The translations under genes and the position numbers were made by a program. The notes under the pieces were generated by a model, which saw only the letters and a list, made by a program, of their open reading frames with translations, was not told where the DNA came from and searched no databases. A stretch of 64,000 bases of DNA, from assembly GCF_902686445.1 (NCBI RefSeq), contig NC_062216.1:13785084-13849083 (forward strand), read 5' to 3'. Position 1 is the stretch's first letter, and every line of letters begins with the position of its first letter. Positions 1 to 11,159 of the stretch are shown here, in pieces. The stretch is from Sciurus carolinensis. Its lineage: Eukaryota > Chordata > Mammalia > Rodentia > Sciuridae.

Positions 1-2639
1 CAGCTTGGTTTTTTTCCCCCCACTGTTATAGAAAAGTCTTTCCATGCAGCTAACAGAAAGCTTCATCTGCAGATCCCTGGGTACATTTTCTTTGTCCATT
101 TGTTGCCATCACCCTGAGGGAAATGGTGACATTTCTGGAAACCACCTTTTGAGACATCAGATTTGGCTGGAACCATAACCATGCAGCAGTATAATTGGCC
201 AGGATCAAAACTTTGGTCAAATATCATAATGCAGATTGTACTAAATCTGCATGGATTTCAAATCAGTCCCAAGCCCAGTCAGACATTTCACTGGTTAACC
301 CAGAATCAGTCAACTCATTTCTCTGGCATTTAGATTTGCTCGGTGAAGAGCAAAATGACCTAGGTTCCCTTCTAGGCTTTATGTTAGTCCAGTCTTTGAG
401 TCCAAGATTTCCCAGGATGCAGTTCTAGTGGCTAACCAGAGTGCATCCCTGTCTTAGTGCTCTCACGTGACCCAAAGTCACTGAGCTCGTAATATCTGAG
501 CATCAGTCCTTTCTCTTCCCAAGCTCACTGGCTTTACCAGCCAGGGGTGAAGTCCCAGCACATGAGAAGACTGACCTCCTGCTTTCATGTGGGTGACCTG
601 CAAAGGCTTCCGGCAGGAACTGAGGCATATGGTAGGAGTGTCAGGGAGAGATGCAAGGTAGCCCAGTCAAGGTCAGCCTACTTGTGATGGCCCTTGGCCT
701 AAAACTTGATTCGCATTCCCAAAGTTCCATGAGCCATTGACTCTTCGGCCAAATCTGTTCAGATTCGCAAATATCAGCCTTGCCTTACTCTGGTCCCCAG
801 AGAGCTATCACAGATTTATCTGATTAATTTCCTAGCCAGGTGCCACCACCCTTCTTCAGAAAATGGCAACAGTCAAGCGCTTCTGGGGCTTATGAGTGAG
901 CTAGTTGTGTCCACGTAGGCAAATGGAAGACCAGAGCAGGCGTTTCCCTATGGGAGGAGACAAAGTCCCTAACATAAAACTCTGTAAAATTTCTGATTCA
1001 GTCTTAGCTGTTAGTGCCCTTCAGAACCGCATGTCAATTTATGGAAATCATTTGTCTGGCCCTCCAAAGCAAACAAGGACCAGGGTTCTAACCAATTGTC
1101 TCAAAATAGGAAAATCAACTCTACCGTGCCTCTCAAATGGCTGGTCTTTTTATATCAACCTCGGTTTTAAAATTCTCCTAGGAAGATACTCATTGCATGG
1201 GTAGAGATGAAAACTGGCTATTTGTTAGAGACATCCTTCACCATAAGGAAAAGAAATGGAGACTCCTTCATTGGGCAGTGGCTAGGGACAAATTATGTAC
1301 TCCTGCAGTAGATGGGGGTGAGGGGGCAGCATGGCATTGCCACAAGTTTACACAGCATGAAACCAATGTTGAGACAATCCTGACACATCATTTCAACTGA
1401 CACAGCATCTTCCATATGAAGGGAGAGGTGCTGTGGAAGGAGGGTGCATATACCAGACTCTAGATACCAACCCTCCCAAGAAGGGACTCATGGAAAGAGC
1501 TCTTAACCAGACCACTTTTCCTTTTAATGGCTGCCTTATCTTTCAACACCTTCAGAAAATGGTCAAAAAGAGAGTCTTCTGATTTCCCCTTTGCATCTTA
1601 GGGGACTTGTAGTAATTGGAAAGGTGGGTAAGGAAAACAAATGGCCTGTTCTGGAAGACCAAGCTCCCTGCTAGCCCTTACCTTCCTCCAAATATTTCAC
1701 TGCAATGGGCTAATATTATTCCTGGTTAGGGCTGTAGAGATTTCCGGTTCCAAGCTGGGCCTGACTTGCTCTGTTTAAGCTCCTCACCCTCCTGAAACAT
1801 CCTGCTTCCCCAGCCTCTGTCCCACCATAGACACACGCTAAGTTGGTGCCAATTGGCACAGAATTGCAAAAGGAAGTAGTTACAGGTTCATTCCACCTTC
1901 CTGTGACTTATCTAGCATGAGATTTGAGGCTGGGAGAATCTAAAAGCCTGTGACTGGACCAGGAGTCAGAGCAAGGGAGTTTTCCTTGACCCAGATGCAC
2001 CTAGAAAAGGAAAGGTAGTTGAAGTGTTCCCTGGCTGAATCTGCAAACAGTGCCTTCAGTGACCAGGGAAGCAGGCAGAATCAATCAGGCAGCTGGGAGG
2101 CTTGGGAACCAATTAGACCAACCCAGATCCAGAGTGGGAAAACTGACAAAGCGTCCAACTCTCTAGGGCATGGATAGGGAACAGGAAACAGAAGAATAAT
2201 ATTGATCAAGGGAAACAAAGGACTATTTATAAACCCTCACACAGAACGTTCCTAGGCAGTGTGTGTGTATTTGGGTAGGCATGGCTGAAACAGTAGCTAT
2301 GGAGAATATCTGATCGTATTCTTTACCAAGAAAAAAAAAAAAAAAAAAGTCAGGGATGGAATTTTCAAAGTGGGGAGAAAGAAACATGCTTAAAAAGGAC
2401 CTTTCAGGCTGAGGGATCAGAACAGTTGGCTCACTGGGTCTTCGCAGCACACAGCCCCTCCACCCACCACAAAGGCCATGGAGAGAAAGAAAGGAATCTT
2501 CTCAAAGTCCTAGCTCCTCCTACAAAGGAGGGGCTTAACCCCCAGCTGCACTATTTTTGCCCAATTGAGAAGAAAAATATGTATGGAATCCCTAGAAATA
2601 TAAAATGCCATAGCTAAAGATGACATTAATCTAGACTAA

Positions 2640-2760
2640 CTGCCTTATTTTTCTGATTAAAGATGGGAGGCTCAGAGACAGGAGTGACCTGCTGAAGGTC
2701 ACACAGCTTGTGAGTAAGAGTTGGGCCCAGAATTCACATGGCCTTGAGCCAAGCTATTTT
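2640..2760 (-). mobile_element. MIR SINE, antisense
   Basis: The + strand shows the reversed MIR core: a 'gaggctcagagaca' segment followed by 'aaggtcacacagctt' and a 'gagttgggcccagaattc' tail. It is an old mammal-wide SINE inside the STC1 intron, with no visible target duplication. Confidence 0.8.
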
Positions 2761-4954
2761 GATTCCTACTTCAAAAGTGGCAGCCAGAAAATCTTGCAAG
2801 AAATAGCCACAATCCAAAAATAGAATACCAGGCATAATTGAATATATATGCACCAGAATGGTCAGCAATTAAATTTGCATACATTCTCCCCTAAAAGGAA
2901 AATCCTCCCAATAGCTATGGAAACAATAAGTCTTGTTGCAAGAGGGTGCTCGCTAAATATGTGACCACTGTTGAGTCCACTTTTGCTGGTGGCACAACCT
3001 CTTCAATAATCTGTCTCACTCAGTGACCAGTGGGAGAGAGGTGTCTCATTAACCAGCGCAGTCCAAGAGTAAATGTCATATCTCAGCCTTAATGGAGAGG
3101 CGCAGGGCTAACCCTGCTGACCTCAAGGCACCAGCAGCTGTTGCTCCCCCAAACTGCTCTATTGAGCTAACAAAGCTCCATCAGGGAAGCAGGAAGGCGA
3201 GATGCAGGATGGTCAGTCACGAGGGTGTCATTCCTGGACTAGCAGAGCAAGCAACACTCAGGTAGGAGCCCTCAGAGAAAGACAGCAGGCACTTTGGGTG
3301 GGGCCACATGTTTCCCGTGGCCCTAATCCTACAAGGGTAGCTATCGAAGTTTCATTTCCTTTAAGGTTTTGGACTTCTTCATCCAGACAAGGGCTTTCTG
3401 TTCTTTTTAAGGGAAGATCATTGTTTCCAGCCATTTGGGGGCTCATCTGGCAAGAATAGCCCTTTCTAAAGTGGAAGGGTTAACTTCCAAGCAATAAAGT
3501 CTTTCCTGGGCCTTATCCTCCCAGACCTAACTGCCCTCTGAAATAGACACAGTAATCCAGAGGACCAAAAGTTAGGAGATACCCAGAGACAAACATGTAT
3601 GTAGCTATCTGAAGCTATCAGCACAAAACTGTTTGTTCTCGGTTTTTCCAAAACCAGTTTTCTCCCCATTTCTCCATCCAAGCAAGGGCTACTTGACTCA
3701 TGAGCTTTATAATTCCAAAGTGCTGGAAAATGTTCCCCTGTGCCAGAGAATCCCAGCTTTGCTCACAGCTGGATGTAATTGTCCCAGGAGAGAGGGTCCA
3801 GCCAGGACTGTGTCTACAACCCCGACCTGCACTCTCTTTCCGCCCCCGACTTCAATCCCTCACCCACGGAAGGATGACCACTTGGCTTCATTACCCACAT
3901 TCCACTCTATTTACTGTCCATCCTTCAAAGGACCTCTCTGGGGGTTAAGTTCTTCTGGAAAGATGTGCAATCCTATGCTCTGGGAGGCAAGTTAAAAATA
4001 AACAGGTTTCTTTTCATGGATGATCCTGTGGTCTCAGAGATCTCAGGCTCCTTGGAGGAAAGGTCTCTCCACACAGTACCATGGATCAGTCACAGCCTAT
4101 TAGTGAAAACGGAGCTAATGGGTTTGAACAACTGTCACCTCAAAAGGGAGCAAGTACATTCCAACTTAAATTGAAATACACCTGCACTGTCTTCCAAAAG
4201 AATAGCATGAGTAATTTGTATTCTCTAAAGACTAGATTTCTGAGCCATAACGTTTAGCTGCATTTTGGGGGATTTGGCTCCAAAATGAAGGTAATTTATA
4301 CTAAACATGAGATTTCTTATAAAATCTACCACACCGACAGATCATTTTCTCTTCAGGAAATCACAATTAATTGGAGAGAATTATGTTTTTAAAGTCCCAT
4401 TTCCTCAATGACCACAAAATATATTTAAAAATCTACAGTGAGCAAGAGATAAACCCCACTTTCTATAAGTTTTCAGTCTTATCTGGGGAAAAATACTGAT
4501 CAAGAAACCAGCTAAGGTTGGGTTTGTGACAAAAGCCAAATGTCTATAGGACATTGGAAAAAAGAAGAGGTCAGCAGAAGCCAGGGCAGTAAGAGGTTTC
4601 ATGGAATTTCAGAGGTAAGAACCTTAAGGACCATCATCTTTCCGCTGAAAGATCCTCGTTGCTTTGTGTTTGGTTTTCTGGCTGAAAGATACCTTTGACA
4701 GAAGCCTGAAAATGGAATCAGTCAATAGAAGCCTTTATCAAGACTGGCTGAGATTTCCTAGAAAAAATATATGAACCACAAGATGACGGGGGCCTAGGGA
4801 AATTTAGTCAGAAGACAATCTCAAACACACATACACCCGAGCACGTGCACCACCAAGAAAAAGGAAAATGCATCCAAATAACTATAAATCCATTTGCCAT
4901 AACTATTACTATAAGCATTGAGTGTTCAGCCCACTTTGTTATATTCATTACATT

Positions 4955-5075
4955 TGACTAAGTCCCATTTCTGCCATTAACTCACTCTGTGGCCTTGGGC
5001 AAATCTCTTGGGCTCTCTCACCTTAGTTTCTTCTCTACAAAATGAAAGAGTTGTACTGACCCCTAAATGGTCTCC
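4955..5075 (+). mobile_element. MIR SINE, sense
   Basis: Diagnostic MIR core phrases appear in order: 'ctctgtggccttgggcaa', then 'ctcaccttagtttc', then 'ctacaaaatgaaagag'. It is diverged and lies about 280 bases upstream of the STC1 terminal exon. Confidence 0.75.
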
Positions 5076-5329
5076 GTGGGTCCTGTTTACCATTAAAATT
5101 CTGTTTCTAAAAATTTCAGACAGTGCAGTAGGCCTGTGATTCAAAGTCTGATCTAAATCTCCTGAATTCTAAACATGAAGACCAATTCCTTCACAAGGCA
5201 TAGCAAACCCAGGGAGCTCATACACTTGGAAGCAAATGTATGGGTGATGAACTATTTATGTTTGCATGGTTTAACCAGTCAGGACTGGCATTAGCTGGGT
5301 CTCACCTGGCTGTCACGATTGACTGTCCC

Positions 5330-5352
5330 ACGCACTCTCTTTCCCAATGCAG
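5330..5352 (+). promoter_or_regulatory. STC1: 3' splice site of STC1 terminal exon
   Basis: A C/T-rich tract (ctctctttcccaatgcag) ends in AG at 5351-5352. The exon then begins with a single base that completes a split arginine codon before Tyr-Tyr-Asn-Arg, the known STC1 exon 3/4 phase. The open frame with an ATG at 5240 runs through this site, but its first 38 residues are intronic and not part of STC1. Confidence 0.92.
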
Positions 5353-5623
5353 ATACTACAACAGACTTGTCCGAAGCCTACTGGAATGTGACGAAGACAC
5401 GGTTAGCTCAATCAGAGACAGCTTGATGGAGAAAATTGGGCCCAACATGGCCAGCCTCTTCCACATCCTGCAGACGGACCACTGTGCCCAAACCCACCCG
5501 AGAGCCGACTTCAACAGGAGGCGCACCAGTGAGCCACAGAAGCTGAAAGTCCTCCTCAGGAACCTCCGAGGTGAGGGGGACTCTCCCTCCCACATCAAAC
5601 GTACTTCCCACGAGAGTGCGTAA
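5353..5623 (+). CDS. STC1: Stanniocalcin-1, terminal coding exon (C-terminal 89 residues)
   Basis: STC1 is a secreted, disulfide-linked homodimeric glycoprotein hormone. In mammals it acts locally on calcium/phosphate handling, mitochondria and stress responses. This exon supplies its C-terminal third. The reading starts with [15 protein letters not shown], continues through the [17 protein letters not shown] segment, and ends [10 protein letters not shown] with TAA at 5621-5623. If the full protein is the usual 247 residues, the exon starts at residue 159. Its two cysteines are then Cys170, which pairs within the chain, and Cys202, the known interchain dimer cysteine; both are present. The basic RRR cluster and polar tail are intact. 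Compared with the human protein as I remember it, three changes are visible: Thr to Ser after DTVS, Asn to Ser in the RRRT(S)EPQ segment, and Glu to Gly in the LRGEGDS segment. There is no frameshift or premature stop. Exons 1-3 lie outside the window to the left. Confidence 0.97.
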
Positions 5624-8223
5624 CCAGGGAGAAGTATTCACAACCTCACCAAACTAGTATCATTTTTGGGGTGTTGACACACCAACTTTGAGTGTACTGT
5701 GCCTGGTTTGATTTTTTTTTTAAAGTAGTTCCTATTTTCTATCCCCCTTAAAGAAAACTGCATGAAACTAGGCTTCTGTAATCAGTATCCAACATTCTGC
5801 CATGACAGCATCCCCACACACTGAATCCACGCCACCATCCCACCTCTCTGCAGAACATACCCTCTTCCATCTCCTTCCCCAACCATTTCTCTTCCCAGCT
5901 CCCCTCCAACTGCCCTCAGACACAAAACGTTCATGTAACTGCCCCGTCATTGTAATTTGAAGATGTGGAGCCCTTTAGAATGGTTGCCCCAGTAGAGTTA
6001 GCTGATACGAAACAACTTTATTTAAATGCATGTCTTAAATGCTCATAAAGATGTTGAATGGAATTCGTGTTATGAATCTGTGCTGGCCATGGACGAATAT
6101 GAATGTCATGTTTGAATTCTTGATCTCTAATGAGCTAGTGTCTTATGGTCTCGATCCTCCAATGTCTAATTTCCTTTCCGATACATTTACCAAATTGCTC
6201 AAGTCTGGCTCTCCAACCAGGCTTTGAGCCTGCATCTTCTTGCATCTAATGAAAAACAAAAAGCTAACATCTTTATGTACTGTAACTGCTCAGAGCTTTA
6301 AAAGTATCTTTAACAATTGTCTTAAAACCAGAGAATCTTAAGGTCTAACTGTGGAATATAAATAGCTGAAAACTAATGTACTGTACATAAATTCCAGAGG
6401 ACTCTGCTTAAACAAAGCAGTATATAATAACTTTATTGCATATAGATTTAGTTTTGTAACTTAGCTTTATTTTTCTTTTCCTGGGAATGGAATAACTATC
6501 TCACTTCCAGATATCCACATAAATGCTCCTTGTGGCCTTTTTTATAACTAAGGGGGTAGAAGTAGTTTTAACTCAACATCGAAACTTAAGAAGGGCCTAT
6601 ATGAGATAGGAAAAGCCAACAGGTTTATCTGAAGGACCCCAGGTAAGATGTTAATCTCCCAGCCCACCTCAACCCAGAGGCTACACTTGACTTAGATCTA
6701 ACCTGAAACAGCTCTGTCACATCCAACTGGTAATTACAGGAACCAAAAAGAGCATCCCTTCGGGCTTGGACCACTTGGTGTGATAAGGCCGACTGTACCT
6801 TGGGAAGTGGCAGTTCTTGACTCCCCGCCTTTCATCAGTGCCTAGTGCTCTGGCAAAGATGATGGGGTGGGGGATCTCCCACTGAAGCAATCAGGGATGA
6901 GTCAACCAGCCTTTGGGTCTTTAGTCCGGGGGACTTGGGGCTAAGGGAGTATAAATAACCCTGGGCTGTCCAGCCTTAATAGACTCCTCTTACATTTTTG
7001 TCCTGTAGCACGCTGCCTGCCAAAGTAGTCCTGGCAGCTGAACCATCTCTGTAGGATCGTTAAAATAAAAAAAAGAAAAAAAAAAAAAGAAAAAAAAAAG
7101 ATAGAAAGAGGGAAAAAGAGCTGGTGGTTTGATTGTTTTGCCGTGATGTTTACAAGATGGCGACCACCAAAGCCAAATGATTCGCCTATCTATGAACAAC
7201 AGTAGTTTCTCAGGGTCACTGTCCTTGAACCCAACAGTCCCTTATGAGCGTCACTGCCCACCAAAGGTCAATGTCAAGAGAGGAAGAGGGAGGAGGGGCA
7301 GTTCTGCAGGGGCCGCTCCAATCTCGCTTGCGTAGAAACTCTTGGTGCTTGACTCTCACTAGGCCAAACTCAAGATTTGACCAAATCGAGTGATAGGGAC
7401 CCTGGTGGGAGGAGGAAGGGTACCTCTCCAGAAAAACGAAAAGCAATACAACTTTACCATAAAGCCTTTAAAACCAGTAACGCGCTGCTCAAGGACCAAG
7501 AACAAGGTGGCAGACCCAGCAGCAGCAGCACCGTCGCTTCGCCATTGTCCCCACACAGCCTCCAAGCGTGCTGACGTCAGATTGTTGAGGGCATTTTTAT
7601 ACTCAGACCTGTCCCATCCCCAGGTCCCCAAACAAATGGACACTGCCTTAGCCTCTTGGAAATCAGGTAGAGCATATTCTAAGTTAGACTCTCCCCCTCC
7701 CGCCCCCACCGCCCACCCCAGGCAAGGCTGACTTCTCCCAACCAGAAAAGCTGATAAAGTGTGTGTGTTGTGTCCATTTTGCAAACCCACAAAGCCAGGA
7801 CCCCAAAGTGACAAGTAGTTCATGAGGATTCCTAGCAAAAAATTCTCTTTGATTTCAGTCTGGTAGATTCTCTCTTTTCCTTTTTTTTTTTTTTTTTAAT
7901 TTTTCCTCTCTCTTTTATGTTCTTTTTTTTTTTTCTGTGATCTCTTCAAACCGTGGTACCCCTTTTTCTCCCCACAGTGATACTTATATATGTATCCACA
8001 ATACATATATCTATACCTATAGAAAGAAGCAGTTCTCACAACATTGCTAGTTTTTTGCTCCTCCCTCCCCACCCCGCCCCCTCTGCCTCTAAACTTCCAA
8101 AGCTTCATCTTGTGTTCGCTACACAGAGTGACTCGGGGGCTGACCTAGACCAGTTTGCATGATCCCTCTATTGTGATTTGGTTGCACTTTAGACATTTTT
8201 GTGCCATTATATTTGCATTATGT

Positions 8224-8304
8224 ATTTATAATTTAAATGATATTTAGGTTTTTGGCTGAGTACTGGAATAAACAGTGAGCATATCTGGTATATGTCATTA
8301 TTTA
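8224..8304 (+). promoter_or_regulatory. STC1: AU-rich element cluster in STC1 3' UTR
   Basis: Four ATTTA pentamers at 8224, 8231, 8242 and 8300 sit in very AT-rich sequence near the transcript end. Such clusters commonly bind mRNA-decay or stabilising proteins. A function here is inferred, not shown. Confidence 0.5.
8267..8272 (+). terminator. STC1: Possible proximal poly(A) signal of STC1
   Basis: An AATAAA hexamer in 'ggaataaacag' lies about 200 bases before the distal signal. Use of this site would shorten the UTR slightly and keep most of the AU-rich cluster out of the message. No transcript evidence is available. Confidence 0.35.
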
Positions 8305-8464
8305 TTGTTAAATTACATTTTTAAGCTCCATGTGCATATAAAGGTTATGAAACATATCATGGTAATGACAGATGCAAGTTATTTTATTTGCTTATTTTTA
8401 TAATTAAAGATGCCATAGCATAATTATGAAGCCTTTGGTGAATTCCTTCTAAGATAAAAATAAT

Positions 8465-8470
8465 AATAAA
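8465..8470 (+). terminator. STC1: Distal poly(A) signal of STC1
   Basis: AATAAA sits within 'taataataaaatg', followed by a T-rich region from 8479 that can serve as the downstream element. The position matches the expected end of the STC1 transcript (cleavage about 8480-8500). Confidence 0.75.
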
Positions 8471-8629
8471 ATGTTACATTTTATTGGTTTCCCCCCTATG
8501 TCTTTCATTGTTATTCTTTAAAAACTTCTTGAGTGAGAGTTTCTAGCATGAAGTCACTGACTGATTCATTTTCTTTTAAAGTTACTAAGTGTCAATATGT
8601 TCATGAATAGAGTTAAATCACCATTTTCC

Positions 8630-8995
8630 ATATTTCATTCAAACCATTCACTGGCTCCCATTAACCCTCTTGATAAAAATGAAACCCACACCCTTACGTG
8701 GTTGGAAAAAGCTTCCTGGTCTCCAGGCTCCTCAGCAATCCAGCCACACAGCTCTACCTTCTCTGTTCAAGGGCCTCCACATCCCAGCCCCACAGGCTGT
8801 ACTGGAAAGAACGGTGCTCTTTCTCCCTCCCAGGTCATTTATGCTGTCCTGGCTCTCTGGACGATCTTCCCTTTAGCCTAGACTGGAAGTACCTGAGGAC
8901 CAGGGTGCACACTCACTCACCAGTGTGTCTCCAGTACAAAAATGGCACGCTCGATACTTCACATTATTTAGAATGCATAGGGAGAGGGAGAAAGA
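8630..8995 (+). mobile_element. L2 LINE 3' end, sense
   Basis: Recognisable L2 order: 'ttcactggctccca', a proline/cysteine-like pyrimidine stretch, 'actggaagtacctgagg', and 'gtgtctccagtaca'. This matches the L2 3' region, whose end carries a 'gtaagctccttgagggcag' type phrase. It is old and diverged. Confidence 0.65.
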
Positions 8996-9056
8996 CTATC
9001 AAATCCACATGACAGGGAAAGCAGACAGCTCTGAGGTTTCCATAAGAGAGACCACG

Positions 9057-9225
9057 CAGTCAGATATCTGGGGCTGAAATTCTGGCTCTGCCCCTTATTA
9101 ACTGCTTGATATCAGATGTATTTGTTAATCTCGAATACATCACTTTCTTCCTCTGTAAAATGGGGACAGTGCTAGTGACCCTCTAGAGCTGTCACAGGAG
9201 GTAAGATAAGTGAGCAGCTTACTAC
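9057..9225 (+). mobile_element. MIR SINE, sense
   Basis: Core phrases are 'attctggctctgcccc', 'ttaactgcttg' and 'ctctgtaaaatgggga', followed by a 'gtcacaggaggtaaga' 3' part. It is a near full-length diverged MIR. Confidence 0.8.
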
Positions 9226-9710
9226 ATTCCCAATACACACTTAACACCACAGGCATCAGTGCCAGCCTTACCACCACAGATAGAAGGAGAACAAACACTC
9301 GCCATCTCAGAAAGTGGGAGAAGGATTCACACCAGAGCGACAGCTGGGCCTCCAAGGAGGGTCATAGAAAAGGGGGTGGGTTTCCGGGATGCAATATTTT
9401 TTCAAGAGAAACCTATATCATTTTTTTCTAATTAGTGGATTCTTCCTATGGTTTAAATTCAAATGGAGACGTATGTTTCTCTCAACACCATTCATCGCAA
9501 GCTCTAAACAGCATTTTCCCAAGTTCAGCTTTGCACAGGGCAACTAACCAATACAACAAGGATTGCCAATTGAAGGCCAAAAATGTGTTTCATTGGCTTG
9601 ACTCTGGCCTGGCCAAGAGAAAAAAGGACATTCATTTCATTACTGTCCTTCATTCTCACCCTTCTGCCAATATTTCTTTATATAGAGGCTGTACTTGAGG
9701 CCACAGGGTA
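9226..9710. other. Unique non-coding stretch
   Basis: No repeat family, exon or RNA gene is recognised. The segment around 9480-9620 has mixed composition and short open frames with no coding signs. Confidence 0.4.
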
Positions 9711-9945
9711 GAGTTAAAAGACTCAAATCTGGAACTTCTGTGATCTGAGTTCAACTCTGCTGCTTTGGGTCAAGAGTCTTGGCCTCTTCACACCTTAGGT
9801 TTTGCATGTGTGAAAATATCTATATGAGATAGGGACAAATAATAGGTCTTACCTCCAAAAGTGCCTAAGAATTAAATGTGTTACATATAAAGCATTTGAA
9901 TAGTGCCTAGCATATAGCAGGTGTCCCCAGAACAGTACTGATTGA
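9711..9945 (+). mobile_element. MIR SINE, sense
   Basis: The sequence runs from 'ctgagttcaactctgctg' through a degraded core to 'taaagcatttgaatagtgcc' and 'agcaggtgt', the standard MIR 3' end. Confidence 0.75.
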
Positions 9946-10479
9946 GCACTGAACAAACATGACCTTTAGCAGGGACATGAGTGCCATCACCACCATGGAG
10001 ATTCCTCTCCCACCTCATTATGAGTTTTGAGGCAGCGTTTTGCCTGGATTCTTTTCTTGCTCTTTATCTTTTTGTGGATCACTACACACTACCATTGAAT
10101 CAAGATTTTATAAACTTGAGTTATAAAATACTGCATCAGACAAAAAGCAGCATATGATACCATGATGAACACCTGCATCCCATCACCAAGTTTAGGAAAT
10201 AAAAGAACACAAATGCCAATGTACTAACAACCCATGACCAAGGCATTTTGAAAAGCTTTGGCCCCAAATGGTAGAATTTTCCATAGCATTGAATCATATT
10301 AATTTTTTAGAAGAATTTTCTGCCCACCTTTCTGAAAAGAGGTTACAGAGATCATGGAATAGCCTGTAAGTCTGTAGTACAAGAGAAGTAAAGGTCAGCT
10401 TGCTCCTCTGAGGGGGTCCAGATGAACATCATGACGAACCATCCTTATGGCTAGCATCAGATGCGGACCATTAAAGAAG
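9946..10479. other. Non-coding stretch with possible LINE trace
   Basis: Mostly unassigned. The part near 10160-10215, with 'catcccatcaccaagttt' and 'aggaaataaaagaacac', resembles old LINE-associated sequence, but I cannot name the family. Confidence 0.3.
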
Positions 10480-10640
10480 CTTTCTTAAATCATGGCCTCT
10501 CAGAATGGCTGTTCATGTCACCTGGGAATAGTATTAGAATGACTTAGTTCCCAAGTAAGGTCCAAGATGCTGCAATTCTAATATGCTCCTAGGTGGTGCT
10601 GATGCTGTTGCTTCAAGCAGGATTCTTAGAGTAGCAAGGT
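10480..10640 (+). mobile_element. MER5-type hAT DNA transposon remnant
   Basis: 'gtcacctgggaatagtattag' and, later, 'ctcctaggtggtgctgatg' are the paired phrases of MER5 elements (Charlie-like hAT, non-autonomous). The copy is diverged. Confidence 0.6.
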
Positions 10641-10649
10641 CCCAACTGT

Positions 10650-11112
10650 GGTGATGTCTCTGAATTGTTTTCTCAATTCTAGAGCCCTCCACACAACCAC
10701 TACAGGGATGTTGCTAAAGTGCGAGTTGGATGGTTTCCTTCCTAGTCTTAGTAGCTCCCTGTTGCTTCAAAGACAAAAATCAAGCCTCCTGACTTCAAGT
10801 GTAAGCCACTTGAAGTATGGGCTCTTTATTCCAGCATGCCCTCTGGATTCTGTCAGAACTAACCTCTCATTATGCCTCCAAAGACACCATGACCTTTTCT
10901 GCCTCATTACTTCCACATACTACCTTCACACATATCATTCCTTCCAATGAATAGTTTTTTCCCCCAAAGTCTTTTTTGTTCACCAATGCCCATGTCACCC
11001 TCTGGAAGCCTTCCCCAGTCTGGCCCAGCAGGCAGCAAATGGCACCACAGCCTGCTCTCGACACGGAAAGCCCTAGTCATCTATCTGATGCTTAACCAGC
11101 ATGCACTAAGCA
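10650..11112 (+). mobile_element. L2 LINE 3' region, sense
   Basis: The L2 3' pattern is visible: 'gctccctgttgcttcaa' with 'aaaatcaagcctcctgac', then 'aaagacaccatgacc', and 'tcaccctctggaagccttcc'. The open frame at 10648-10950 is a degraded L2-derived frame rather than a gene. Confidence 0.65.
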
Positions 11113-11123
11113 TTTGTGAGCAG

Positions 11124-11152
11124 AGGAAGGAAGGAAGGAAGGAAGGAAGGAA
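11124..11152 (+). repeat. (GGAA)n microsatellite
   Basis: About seven tandem GGAA units follow the L2 remnant directly. Confidence 0.9.
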
Positions 11153-11159
11153 ATAAATG

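Larger units (their letters stand above)
1..5352 (+). other. STC1: STC1 intron (last intron, 3' part)
   Basis: Sequence upstream of the STC1 terminal exon. It ends in a pyrimidine-rich tract and AG at 5351-5352. I searched by eye for the preceding STC1 exon, which encodes the FLAIRRCSTF region, and did not find it, so the window appears to open inside the last intron. The content is mostly unique sequence with two MIR copies and an 18-base A run at 2331-2348. The short open frames here have no recognisable protein features. Confidence 0.8.
5624..8490 (+). other. STC1: STC1 3' untranslated region
   Basis: About 2.87 kb follows the stop codon and ends near a distal AATAAA at 8465-8470, close to the length of the human STC1 3' UTR. 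The block around 5940-6560 reads almost exactly like the human UTR as I recall it. It includes the segment around 'gaattcgtgttatgaatc' and the one around 'aaagcagtatataataac'. The middle part (7050-7110 and 7880-7940) contains A-rich and T-rich low-complexity runs, and 7528-7540 holds a short CAG run. No transposon copy is recognised in the UTR. Open frames here (for example 6039-6227) lie in UTR and are not taken as genes. Confidence 0.88.

Noticed and set aside
5240..5352. Start of the open frame leading into the STC1 exon
   Set aside because: The ATG at 5240 and the first 38 residues are intronic; a strong 3' splice site at 5352 and the known STC1 exon phase place the coding start of this exon at 5353.
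6039..6227. 62-residue frame within the STC1 3' UTR
   Set aside because: It lies in a block preserved at nucleotide level in mammals; the frame is a by-product of UTR conservation, with no initiation context or codon-type evidence.
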